The notes under the pieces were generated by a model. It searched no databases. It saw only the letters and a list, made by a program, of their open reading frames with translations, and was not told the DNA's origin. A DNA stretch of 64,000 bases from Nematopogon swammerdamellus (lineage: Eukaryota > Arthropoda > Insecta > Lepidoptera > Adelidae). The position numbers were made by a program, and so were the translations under genes. The stretch lies in NCBI GenBank assembly GCA_946902875.1, contig OX336345.1, forward strand, positions 7,657,395 to 7,721,394, in the 5' to 3' direction. Numbering within the stretch: position 1 is the stretch's first letter; every line of letters begins with the position of its first letter. Positions 22,500-31,955 of the stretch are shown in pieces.

Positions 22500-23115
22500 T
22501 TAAAGTAGATGTTCAAATTGTTTACAACCTGCACAAATGCTAGCTCGACATCTTCTCACAAATGCCCGGTTGATGCGTCGAACAAGTACTCGATGCAAGT
22601 ACAGATACGTCCACCTATGCTATGTAAATAGTTTGTGTTTTCCGTCCAGTTGACTGTAGTCGGCACGACCGAAGGGAAGCACTGACGTGGCACAAAGTTC
22701 ACACGGTGACGGTTCACGGGCTGACATCACGGATGTTGTAGGTGATGTAGCCAACCATGTCAGTTTACATAAAAAAAACCTGAGCTACTGCCGTAATTCT
22801 TTCTTTGAGCTCTATCAAGTTTTCCACCGGTTTCCCGTACTAAACTTTTTCTTTTAAATAGCCCCAATAATAAAAATCTAACGGATTTAAATCCGGTGAC
22901 CTAGACGTCCGATCCATCTGTGGGGATATGCTTGGTCTAAAAAATTACGCACTTCTCTAGCGTAATGGGCTGGGCAGCCATCATTTTGCAACCAACTCCG
23001 TATGGCCAATGGTACATCTTCTAAAAGGCTCTGAAGGTCCAGTTGCAGAAACTCAAGATAATTTCGCCCGTTTAAAGTCTCTACAATTCAACGGACGTCT
23101 TGTGGCCTCCTAGCC
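22500..23115 (-). pseudogene. Mariner transposase remnant (C-terminal part)
   Basis: On the minus strand from the spacer into the left arm: LNGRNYLEFLQ, then WLQNDGCPAHYAREVRNF, then WIGR, a frame break, RSPDLNPLDFYYWGYLKEKV, an in-frame TAG, ENLIELKERITAV, an interrupting SINE-A piece (22617-22773), and finally FVRRCRASICAGCKQFEHLL and a stop at 22500-22502. The DG.P.HY and SPDLNPLDF..WG blocks hold the second and third acidic positions of the mariner DDE/D catalytic triad. The N-terminal DNA-binding half is absent because the palindrome begins there. The ancestral enzyme would have cut and pasted TA-flanked elements in the nucleus. Frameshift, stop and SINE make it dead. Confidence 0.85.
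22617..22773 (+). repeat. SINE-A 3' fragment in left arm
   Basis: SINE-A 3' domain with private changes ('cacacggtgacggttcacgg' in place of the usual 'cacccggtgttatggg'). The same changes occur in the right arm at 23276-23432, so the SINE was inserted before the arm was copied. Confidence 0.85.
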
Positions 23116-23121
23116 ACTTGC

Positions 23122-23549
23122 ATCCCCACAGATAGACCGGACGTCTAGATCAAAGGATTTAAATCCGTTAGATTTTTATTATTGGGGCTATTTAAAAGAA
23201 AAAGTTTAGTACGGGAAACCGGTGGAAAACTTGATAGAGCTCAAAGAAAGAATTACGGCAGTAGCTCAGGTTTTTTTTATGTAAACTGACATGGTTGGCT
23301 ACATCACCTACAACATCCGTGATGTCAGCCCGTGAACCGTCACCGTGTGAACTTTGTGCCACGTCAGTGCTTCCCTTCGGTCGTGCCGACTACAGTCAAC
23401 TGGACGGAAAACACAAACTATTTACATAGCATAGGTGGACGTATCTGTACTTGCATCGAGTACTTGTTCGACGCATCAACCGGGCATTTGTGAGAAGATG
23501 TCGAGCTAGCATTTGTGCAGGTTGTAAACAATTTGAACATCTACTTTAA
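23122..23549 (+). pseudogene. Mirror copy of the transposase C-terminus
   Basis: The right arm repeats the last third of the transposase in plus orientation: DRTSRSKDLNPLDFYYWGY, the same TAG stop, the same SINE-A fragment (here 23276-23432, minus) and the same end at 23547-23549. It differs from the left arm at the start (SRSK versus SRSP). It begins abruptly at the palindrome joint, so it is a copied arm and not an independent gene. Confidence 0.85.
23276..23432 (-). repeat. SINE-A 3' fragment in right arm
   Basis: Exact mirror of 22617-22773, including the private changes. It is part of the inverted duplication and not a separate insertion. Confidence 0.85.
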
Positions 23550-24099
23550 CAGAGACCAATTACTTCAAGTGTTTATTTTATTCCAATTCGTAGTTGGTAG
23601 AACAGTTATCAAATTCGGAGGTCTTTTTGCAGTTAAATAACAATACCTCATAAATTGTTGGGCAAATCGGTAAGTGATGTACTATTTTAAAAACTACATT
23701 AGATGGGCGTATTTTTGTTGCATAATGCCACTTTAGTGTAGTAATTTTTTTTTTCACTGCGAAGGGCCAAATTCAAGGGATGAGGCTGAAAAAAATTTTA
23801 CATGTGGCTCTTAAGTCGTTTTTCAGCTAAGCAGGATTAAACATGAAAAAAGAAATTATACCGTGTGAAAGCCTTACCTTTCGGAAATATTTGACAAAAA
23901 CTAGATTTAAGAAAATCTTGCATTTGTACTTGTAGCATTAAAAAAAATGAGCTGAGGGAGAAAATTTTGGATTTTTACAAAAATGACAATATCTCAAAAA
24001 CTAAGCCATTTTTACTAAACCTAAAATTAGATATTCTTAGAGGTAATTAGCAGCCCTATCTCCTGTTAAAGGATTATCGTCGGTTTCTGGGACACCCTG

Positions 24100-24349
24100 T
24101 ATACTTAGAAACAGTACTGGCATATCAATATATGGTATAGTATACAATTACTGAACTAAATTATTTGATTCACTTGTGGATTAGTTTATTATAGTATTAT
24201 TTGTATGTACATACATAGTATCTATTCTATGTCCTATACATGTGTTTGTTTGTATTTTATGTATTGTATAAATAGGTATGTATGTTACATGTATACTTCT
24301 TTCTCTACAATGTCATTCCTCATCACCCAAAGGTTGACGGTATGAAATC
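24100..24349. other. No recognised feature
   Basis: AT-rich DNA with scattered 'tatgtat' motifs. Confidence 0.4.
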
Positions 24350-24466
24350 ACTTGCAGTGATAAGTCCGCCTTTGCGCACTCCTTTATTTCTTATTTCTTG
24401 TTTTGTACTGTTCTTTTATCAATGGTGTGCAATAAAGAGTTTATATTCTATTCACACTTTGTTATG
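24350..24466 (+). repeat. LINE 3'-end fragment
   Basis: Plus strand: 'gataagtccgcctttgcgca' ... 'ggtgtgcaataaagagttt'. Same family as the minus-strand ends at 5768 and 26233. Confidence 0.65.
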
Positions 24467-24587
24467 AACATCTGGATGGGCCTTGGAACGGCCGTTCTAT
24501 AGAATTAGTATTGAATAAATCCACGATGCTCATTTTACTTACGGCATTTTAGTCTGTACCACGATCAAAGTAGTATACTGAAACATG

Positions 24588-24735
24588 CTCCCACTGCGGC
24601 TGAACCTCTGCACTGAATCATGCGATCTCGTAACTAGTACGAAGTAAGCCAACCGGTACTTACTTGCTGCGCGTCAACCACGCCTCTTTTTCCCCTCTAA
24701 CCAACTCAAATGCTCAGCGGTCAGCATGCGCTCCG
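24588..24735 (-). repeat. Outer inverted repeat, right copy
   Basis: Reverse-complement relative of 21115-21255: 'aagtaagccaaccggtact', 'accacgcctc' and 'ctctaaccaactcaa' pair with the left copy. Confidence 0.65.
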
Positions 24736-24939
24736 TTTGCAGCACAAAGGTAACGTGACTAAACCAATGTAACAGAATATATAGGGATAACATAAGTTGA
24801 TGCAGTTTTGTTTTATGAATCTGACGTATTTTTTATTGTATTTCTAGGACATTATGTCAACTTTAAAGTAACAACAAAATAAAAAAAAATAAAAAATATG
24901 AAATAATAATGATTATAATTTAAAAACTATGACAATTTT

Positions 24940-25002
24940 TGTATGTAATCCGCTCTGGGTGGCCGATCGAGAGAACATGCTCCGATCAGCCAGTATAGAA
25001 CA
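24940..25002 (-). repeat. SINE-B tail fragment
   Basis: 'tatgtaatccgctctgggtg' and 'acatgctccgatcagcca' are the last 60 bases of SINE-B in minus orientation. It is fused directly to a SINE-A tail. Confidence 0.75.
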
Positions 25003-25112
25003 AAGGGAAGCACTGACATGGCACCTAGTTCACCAAGGTGTTATGGGCTGACATCACGGGTTGTAGGTCATGTTCATGTAGCCACCGCGTCAATTTTCAT
25101 AAAAAAAAAAAC
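25003..25112 (+). repeat. SINE-A 3' fragment
   Basis: Plus-strand 3' domain with A-run, fused to the SINE-B tail on its left. The stem-loop has a small deletion and insertion ('cacgggttgtaggtcatgtt'). Confidence 0.75.
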
Positions 25113-25554
25113 TCCCCAAGAAGATCGCATACCGAAGGCAATTAATGATAATAAAGTACAAGCCGTACTTTATTATAATTATTTACATTATTTAATTAAA
25201 ACAAATTTCTTTGTTATATTTCGTCCATAATATAAATTCTACAAAAAAAAAATTCACACTATGCTATAATTAAATAAGAAGAAAAAACTTTATTGCAATT
25301 TGGTTTTAGAAGTAGTATACAGAGTGATTTCATAAATCTATACATATAAAAGAAAAAAGAACAACCCCGGAACCTACAATTAAATTACATAAATTAAACT
25401 TAGCGATGCCTAACTTATGGGAAGAGTCTTCTATACTTTTCAGTTCTCTGATTTTGAAATTGTGAACACTAATTCATTGCCCGCATACATTCCACAAGGT
25501 ATGCAGCTAGAGTTGTTCAGCTTAGCTTGGATTACCGACGGCATGTATCTCTTT
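25113..25554. other. No recognised feature
   Basis: AT-rich DNA; the frame at 25417-25641 runs into family H and is not supported as coding. Confidence 0.4.
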
Positions 25555-25830
25555 ACCCGACTACGGCGAACCAAAGATAGTTATGATTATTTTGGCAGCG
25601 TATGTATGTATGTATGTTCGTGTGTTCCCTCACAAAGCTAAACTACGGCATTATTGTATTGGTCTCGATACTTCGCCGCGTGTCATAGGCTAGATTTTTT
25701 AAGGAAATTTTCAAAATGCCGGGCGCGAATATGAAAAAAATAATTGTTTTTCTTTAAGCCCCATCAAGTGGGATATCGTTATGAAGAGCTTTAAATGGCG
25801 ATATGAAAATTTACAACACCTTAATGGTTT
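25555..25830 (+). repeat. Repeat family H copy
   Basis: Starts 'acccgactacggcgaa', then a short (tatg)n and 'tgttccctcacaaagc'. A minus-strand copy with a long (cata)n block lies at 63155-63465. Confidence 0.6.
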
Positions 25831-25852
25831 AGAAATAAAATAAATTAATTAG

Positions 25853-25982
25853 AAATGTTTTAAGACCCGACTACGAAAAACAAAAGAATTAACAAGGAAA
25901 TTTGCTCGAAATTGCTGTAGTCGAGCTACAGAATTTTCGATTAATTTTCTTTTGTTTTTCGTAGTCGGGCTTTAAAACATTT
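25853..25982. mobile_element. 130-bp hairpin element
   Basis: Near-complete palindrome: 'aaatgttttaagacccgact' at the left pairs with 'gtcgggctttaaaacattt' at the right, and 'acgaaaaacaaaag' pairs with 'cttttgtttttcgt'. The centre holds 'gctgtagtcgagctacag', itself palindromic. The 'cccgactacg' ends resemble family H edges. Confidence 0.7.
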
Positions 25983-26232
25983 ATATATTTTTTTCTGACC
26001 GAGTCCGCCTATGAAGTAATTATAACGAAATTTACGATTTAAATTGTGTTATAAAGATGTCAACGTATGTATGGAGATTACCGGCTTGTCGCCCACGGTC
26101 TTTGGGTCGACACCAGTAGTGGTGGTGGATGACACGGTACGTGTAAGCCAAACGTTTTTTTTTTACTGGAATACGTATGGTTAGCAGAACAACGAATCGT
26201 GCGCGCTCTGGAGTGAACCATGTTCTATCGTT

Positions 26233-26327
26233 AAATAAATAGATAGTTAGGATTACTTTATTGCTCCAAAATATTTTACAGTAACGAACAATAAGTAATT
26301 TACATGAGGGGCAAAGGCAGACAAAGA
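26233..26327 (-). repeat. LINE 3'-end fragment
   Basis: Minus strand ends '...ggagcaataaagtaatcc'; closely related to 5768-5858. Confidence 0.6.
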
Positions 26328-26517
26328 ATCCCTTACAGGGATTTCTTCCAGTCAACCTTTGAATGTTTGAGAGTCGTATGTTGTGAGATAATATGTGTGG
26401 GAATGTAAAATATAATACAAGGAATACAACTTTGATAAACTGCAATATACTACATACGTATAAGTACGTACTAGTTAATTAAAAGTATACATGAATACAT
26501 ATGAATTAAAGTTTATA

Positions 26518-27639
26518 CAGGGTTATAGTGCCAGTTATAGTGGTCCAAAAATTTTTTTTAGATGGAGGACATCATGTTGACTCATTTAAAAAAAACATTA
26601 GTTCCGCGAAAATCAATGGTTTAGAAGTTATGATTTTTTGAAATTTCTCTATTTTAGTCACATAAACCGCTCTAGTTGGATATTTATTCCACAAAATCGA
26701 ATAAAATTTGGTATGGAAGTAGAGGAGACACGTAATGAATAGTTTTTAGGTTTACTCCTAGACTGTACTGTTGCTATAGCCCTTTCAGTGAATTTTTGTT
26801 CAGTTTACATTAAAACTGATCAATTTTTGAAAAATCACTGTGAACAAAAACATTACTACCGGAGATTTGCCCGTGCCCTTCAAAACTACCTATACATATC
26901 ACAATTCTCCAGACCAAAAATTGTACTGGTGTTAGAATTGTAACATATTCAAAATTAACATCATTTGTACAAAGTCACTACAATAAAAAGTGACTATTAC
27001 CTTAATTTTTAAAATCTAATTTTTTAAAAAAATTTCTAAGCAGTTTTTTTATGTGTAGATTAGCGCTGTTAGAGACAGGTTTGTGAATAATGTTAAATTT
27101 TAGTTGAACTAACGTTGTGAAAAAAATATGATTTTAAAATTTAAGGTAATCGTCACTTTTTATTGTAGTGACTTTGTACAAATGATGTTAATTTTGAATA
27201 TGTTACAATTGTAACACCACTACAATTTTTTATCTGGAGAATTGTGATATGTATAGGTAGTTTTTAAGGGCATAGGCAATTCTCCGGTAGCACTTTTTTT
27301 TGTTCACAGTGATTTTTCAAAAATTAATCAGTTTTAATGTAAACTGAACAAAAATTCACTGAAAGGGCTATAGAAACAGTACAGTCTAGAAGTAAACCTA
27401 AAAACTATTCATTACGCACTAGCTACATGTCTCCTCTACTTCCATACCAAATTTTATTAAATTTTGTGGAATAGATATCCAACTAGAGCGGTTTATGTGA
27501 CTAAAATAGAGAAATTTCAAAAAAAGTTTTAAAAAATCATAACTTCTAAACTATTGATTTTCGCGGCACTAATGTTTTGTTTAAATGAGTCAACATGACG
27601 TCCTCTATCTAAAAAAAAATTCTGGTCTGGGCCACCCTG
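26518..27639. mobile_element. Older fold-back element, 1122 bp
   Basis: Arms of about 500 bp (26518-27020 and 27127-27639) are inverted repeats with visible divergence and small indels; the spacer is about 105 bp. Ends are 'cagggt...' with TA at 26516-26517 and 27640-27641. The left end carries an extra 18-base piece ('ttatagtgccagttatag'). No coding capacity is seen in arms or spacer. It is TA-flanked like the fold-back mariner but shares no internal sequence with it. Confidence 0.85.
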
Positions 27640-28811
27640 TATAATACCCACATAAATATATACATACCTACATACTTGTCAATTCTGGCGGATTTTTTTA
27701 GCTATTGACTTCACACTGACGGAGATAGTAAACTTTAAGTGTTTTATCGTTTAAACATTATAAATAAATATTTAATAATAATAATTTAATTAATCTTGCG
27801 TGAAATGAAATGTTCTCCAAATTAGATACACAAATTTTCTTTCGATATTTCTTCTTTATATAAATGCGAAGCCGAAAATGGAGAGAAAAAATACGTCCCG
27901 TTCAGGATTCGAACCTGGAACTCCGGCTAGAGTCGCCACCGCGTTACGCGTTTTCTTTCAAAATGTTTACCCTTCAATCATAAATAATAATTTTGCACTG
28001 TACGTTTTTACTCGATTGAGCGAACCAAAAAGAAGGCTAAAGTTTTTCAAGTGTATGTATGTGTATCTATTTCAATAGCAAGCGCTGTATCCTAAACGGC
28101 TTGATGTATTTTAACATACGAGGTGTCGTTAGATTCGTTTCAAATAATTATTACTTACCGCAGAAAATCCTGAAAAACTTGGAAGTACTTCAAAGCCTAC
28201 ATTCACTATTGACCAGGCCATCAAAAACTATTGATAAATATTCACGCTTAAGGCCATAGCAATAAAGACGATAAAATTATCGCGATACAATCAGAAGTGA
28301 TGTGTACGGTCATCAAGTCATAACACAGTATTATAAATGCCGAAATGAAATTAACGTTAATTTCTTACGAAAAATCTCACGCCGTAGATAAACATCTTTA
28401 CGAGCAAAGAATTCAAAGAATAGAAGGGACCTCACTCTTTGAGCAGGTGAAATGTTAGTTATAAATTATGAATGGTAGGACTAAAACTACCGCGATCACA
28501 AATATAGGCATACATATCGCTCTCACATGTGGTCTCAAAGTGGGTTCACATAGCTTTACCTGACATCTCCAGTTGTATTAATTCAGCTATTCTGAAATGG
28601 TGTGCAACCATTCCAAATTCAAAATTTTATATTATATCTACCTACGTTTTGGTTGCCTCTGTAACTAAACTACGTGGATATGGTTCTGAAATAAATAAAT
28701 AAATAAGTCGTTTACTTCACAGAGGCAGTAAGACTTAGTGCCTCTGATTATCGAGCTTTTAATTATCTTTTGATTTGAGCTTTATGATTATCGAGATTAT
28801 AGAGCTTATAA
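27640..28811. other. Mostly unrecognised; one tRNA-like fragment
   Basis: The only recognisable item is the tRNA-like piece at 27895-27960. The frames at 27878-28259 are short and without motif. Confidence 0.4.
27895..27960 (-). repeat. tRNA-like fragment, probable SINE head
   Basis: Minus strand contains 'ggttcgaatcctgaacggg' (B box and a T-arm/acceptor-like end) preceded by 'gactctagccggagttcca' (anticodon-arm-like). The D arm and A box are not recognisable. It is not an intact tRNA gene. Confidence 0.5.
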
Positions 28812-29055
28812 AAAACAACTAGCTGTGTCCGCGGCTCCGCTCGCTTTAAGGATATTGTGATTTTATATTGATAGTTCATAACCATTCAGAGATAAGTCAG
28901 ATTGAATTGGTGAAAACCGCACCTATCTTTCGACCCGTTCTCGAGGTATAAGCGAACATACATACTTGCTGTCGGCAGACGTTGAATTTTATATTATTTA
29001 GAGAAGATAATATATTATAGAGGAAAGAAGAGAATAGATAACAAATTTTAAAATA
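28812..29055 (+). repeat. Repeat family E copy
   Basis: Starts 'aactagctgtgtccgcggct', then 'gataagtcagattgaattgg', 'gaggtataagcgaacatac' and an AT-rich end. Same family as 53408-53760. Confidence 0.65.
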
Positions 29056-29060
29056 TTATA

Positions 29061-29509
29061 CCGTGTTGTAACGGCCAGTACATTAAATTTAGGAAATGAT
29101 TATTGGGATCAATAGTAACAAAAAAGTCTAATAACTTTTTTCTGAATTCCGTTTAAATAAAAAGTTACAGTTTTCATACAAACTGATTGATTAATTTTGT
29201 GTAAAAAGGATCTAATGTTCCGCGCGAATGTGGGAATGAAAGGCGCACGGTGAGTGAGCGAGCAAAGACGAGTGCCCGGAGCGACGAGATGCGTGGCGGT
29301 GGCGCGGCGTAAGTTTTTTGACCCCGACCGTTCCCGCGCCAGTACACTCCCCCCGCCCGCGCCAATTACACTTGACGAAAACATAAATTTCAAAAATTAA
29401 TATCTCCAAGACTAGACACTTTATAGAAAAACTTTATTTACTTTTTTGTCTCAGAAAAACATGAAGATTGCGCTGGTGAAATTAATGTACTGGCCGTTAC
29501 AACATCCTG
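29061..29509. mobile_element. MITE with conserved arms and GC-rich core (copy 2)
   Basis: A 449-bp element with TA at both sides (29059-29060, 29510-29511). Arms match copy 1 (1860-2309) closely. The core at 29218-29363 is 146 bp against 145 bp in copy 1 and is equally GC-rich, but I see no convincing alignment. The three minus-strand frames across the core are GC by-products. Confidence 0.8.
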
Positions 29510-29730
29510 TATAGTGCCCAGCCCAATGACAGGAAAATGATGTGGCGCAGCACGTACATAGTGCAGCATACAAATCTAATTAACGCGTCTCGTGCATTTG
29601 CGAATGGTGTGTGTAAATTGACTCGCGTATCAATAAAAAAAAATTGCCTTTGCCTTTTGAATAAGCACCGTCACACCAGTCAGCAACAACATAAATCATG
29701 TAAATAAATACATATATTAAGTAAGACATA

Positions 29731-29866
29731 GGCCCAATTGCGCCAACGCGAATTTAGAGTTAATTAGCGAGTTATGGATTTAAACGCGGTTCCCACAGTC
29801 AACGGGTACTAGCTTAACGAGTTAAACTGGTTTATATCGTTAAATTCGTGTTGGTGCAAGTGGGCC
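29731..29866. mobile_element. MITE with 'ggcccacttgcacc' ends (copy 1)
   Basis: 136 bp. Left 'ggcccaattgcgccaacgcg' and right complement 'ggcccacttgcaccaacacg' form inverted repeats of about 30 bp. The interior has further symmetric pieces ('gagttaaactgg'). A second copy is at 56122-56266. Flanks ata/taa leave the target rule open. Confidence 0.75.
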
Positions 29867-30315
29867 TAAGTATTACTGCTCCGTATGCAAGTGTTTATCA
29901 CACTAAATAAATGTTTTTTTTATTTTATTAAAATTATTTAAATAATGCACTGTATGCGATGTATGACGAATAGTATCTCTATACTTTTGAATAATATGTT
30001 TCAGAACTTAAGTCAGTAATTGCAACGCCAGCTGTGTGACGTTCTATGTAGGCGTGTTCATATCTCTATTCACTGCTATTCATTATTCGGTCGGTCCCAG
30101 GCCTAGGTGGTAGCCTATTAAGTAATTGTTTTAATGTTGGTACGTACAATATAATTTTGCCTTCGAGTGCAGTGACACAGTTTTCGCCTTCAAATAATAT
30201 ATTGTATTCACGCAATAAAGTGCCCGTAATTTAAAATTTAATTAAACCCGTAATCCTGTTGCTAGTAATAAATTTTCAAAGCCGAAAATTAAGAGAATAA
30301 TTCGAACTCTTTCCG
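29867..30315. other. No recognised feature
   Basis: AT-rich; nothing recognised. Confidence 0.4.
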
Positions 30316-30672
30316 TCAGCCTCGGTAGCTCAGTGGTGCGGTCGGTCGACTGTCGATCGGATCGTAAGCACACCTAGGCGCAGTGAGTGGATGGATAGGT
30401 GACCGTTCGACCGTTGGAGGCTGACCGTGGTTGGGATTCCACTTAAAGCTGTAGGGCCCTTCCCTTCTTACCTTACAAGGTGGTAACACCGCACTGAATG
30501 AAAGGTCGGTAGAAACGGTTATTAATAAATAGTGCGTGTTTTCCGTCCAGTTCAGTGTAGCCGGCACGACCAAAGGGAAGCACTGGCATGACACTTAGTT
30601 CGCCAAGGTGTTATGGGCTGACATTACGAATGTGTTAGGTGATGTAGCCAACAGTGTCAGTTTCCATAAAAA
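30316..30672 (+). repeat. SINE-A, full length
   Basis: Head 'cagcctcggtagctcagtgg' (A box tagctcagtgg), degraded 5S-like block ('gtgagtggatggataggtga'), B-box region 'ggttgggattcc', central domain with a small deletion, 3' domain, terminal stem-loop and A-run. No clear target duplication. Confidence 0.9.
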
Positions 30673-31119
30673 AAATATGCCAAATTTCAAGTTATATACG
30701 TCACTTATAGTTTTCGAGAAAAATCTCTCTAACAGACCTTATAAAAGTTCCGTTTTACCTTTTAATATACGGAACCCCTAAAATACTTCTACACTACAGG
30801 AGAGCTTTGTGAAATTTCAGCTTATGAAACATGCAAGAAGTCCTACCTATCTATAAATTACATTTTAGAGCACCCAATGGTCCTGAAACATTCAAGACAT
30901 AGAGCCACTTCGTGTCTTTTCAAAATACGCATTCGTTCATCACACACGTCTAATGCAAAATGTAAAGAAAACACAAGCAAAGCCGTCTAGTGCTTTAGGA
31001 TGATTTCTCAAGGGATTAGTGATATTTATTTCTGCGTCTGCTACAATAAGACGAATAAGATACTATACTAAGACCTAAATATTCAAAGGACGGAGTTACG
31101 AGATCTCGAATCACCTTAC
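30673..31119. other. No recognised feature
   Basis: AT-rich; nothing recognised. Confidence 0.4.
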
Positions 31120-31300
31120 TTAATGAAAGGTCGGTCGAAACGGCTATGTAAATAGTTCATGTTTTCCGTCCAGTTCAGTGTAGCCGGCACGACCAATGGT
31201 AAGCACTGACATGGCACCTAGTTCACCAAGGTGTTATGGGCTGGCATCACGGATGTTTTAGGTGATGTAGCCGACCGTGTCAGTTTTCATAAAAAATAAA
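31120..31300 (+). repeat. SINE-A 3' half
   Basis: From 'aatgaaaggtcggtcgaaac' to the terminal stem-loop and A-rich end; head and centre missing. Confidence 0.85.
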
Positions 31301-31439
31301 TATCGAACTAGAGCCCAAATTATATTTATGAAATAGAGTCGCGACAATATTTATATGACTTCCATACCGGAAACTTCCCTTTGAATTGCTGGCACAGTAA
31401 TCGGAAATTAGCAAGTCTATACCTAAGTTTAAAGTCTAC

Positions 31440-31523
31440 CATTCACACGAGCGCCTGTACGCCGCGCATCTGTCGCTGACGACAAATCCGCGGACAAATC
31501 TGCGGAGAAATCCGCGTGTGAAT
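31440..31523. mobile_element. Small MITE-like palindromic unit with 12-bp repeats
   Basis: 84 bp between perfect inverted 10-mers 'cattcacacg' and 'cgtgtgaatg'. Its right half is a 12-bp tandem (gacaaatccgcg, gacaaatctgcg, gagaaatccgcg). Confidence 0.5.
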
Positions 31524-31546
31524 GTCGCGGCGGCGTTCGTCGCGGG

Positions 31547-31615
31547 GCTCGGCGCGAGTTTCGGCGCGAGGTTCGGCGCGAGGTGCGGCGCGAGGTTCGG
31601 CGCCGGGCTCGTGTA
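31547..31615. repeat. 12-bp GC-rich minisatellite
   Basis: About five units of the type 'ggttcggcgcga' with small changes. On the minus strand it reads as a LAPN/LAPK/LAPH repeat, which explains the 104-residue open frame there; I do not call that frame a gene. Confidence 0.8.
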
Positions 31616-31794
31616 GTGTATGTGGGACTTAACTTCTTTTAGAAATGTTAGCATGGACATACCCTTATTTATTTGGGTGATAAGCAAGAACAAGGGAAGG
31701 TTACATGTGATCGCCCAATTACTTCTACATAGTTCCGACAGAACAGTCACGTCAGTACTTCCCTATACAAATCGTGAATTAAAGTCTAAATATC

Positions 31795-31955
31795 AATCCG
31801 TTCAACGTTGCAAAGCAACAGTCCGCAAATCTGCTGGCATGGCATCTCACTAAGCGTGCGGTTTCGCAAAGAGAGGTGAAATTGGCTCTGTTGACTAAAC
31901 AATTAGTCCCTCGGCCCGGCCACCCGTGCTGGGTTTCATAGAAAGAAAAACAATA
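31795..31955 (+). pseudogene. LINE family F 3' end
   Basis: Contains 'gcaacagtccgcaaatctgc' coding TVRKSAGMA and a stop at 31851-31853, then the same 3' UTR as 14085-14180 ('gaggtgaaattggctctgtt' here). 5'-truncated copy; the 77-residue frame from 31620 includes non-LINE sequence. Confidence 0.75.

Larger units (their letters stand above)
21950..24099. mobile_element. Fold-back mariner element, 978-bp inverted arms
   Basis: Left arm 21950-22927 and right arm 23122-24099 pair with a constant coordinate sum (46049), so there is no net indel over 978 bp. The 194-bp spacer is 22928-23121. Ends are 'cagggtgtcccagaaacc' with TA on both sides (21948-21949, 24100-24101). By eye the arms look identical except for a handful of mismatches in the innermost 45 bp or so. 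Both arms hold the transposase C-terminal region and the same SINE-A fragment. No frame is intact, so it cannot move by itself. A transcript across it would fold into a hairpin almost 1 kb long. Confidence 0.9.

Noticed and set aside
21950..24099. Assembly artefact from an untrimmed hairpin read
   Set aside because: The flanks beyond the TA sites do not mirror and inner mismatches exist, so a genuine element is more likely.
31436..31750. 104-residue minus frame with LAPN repeats
   Set aside because: It comes from a 12-bp GC-rich minisatellite and shows no start context or domain.
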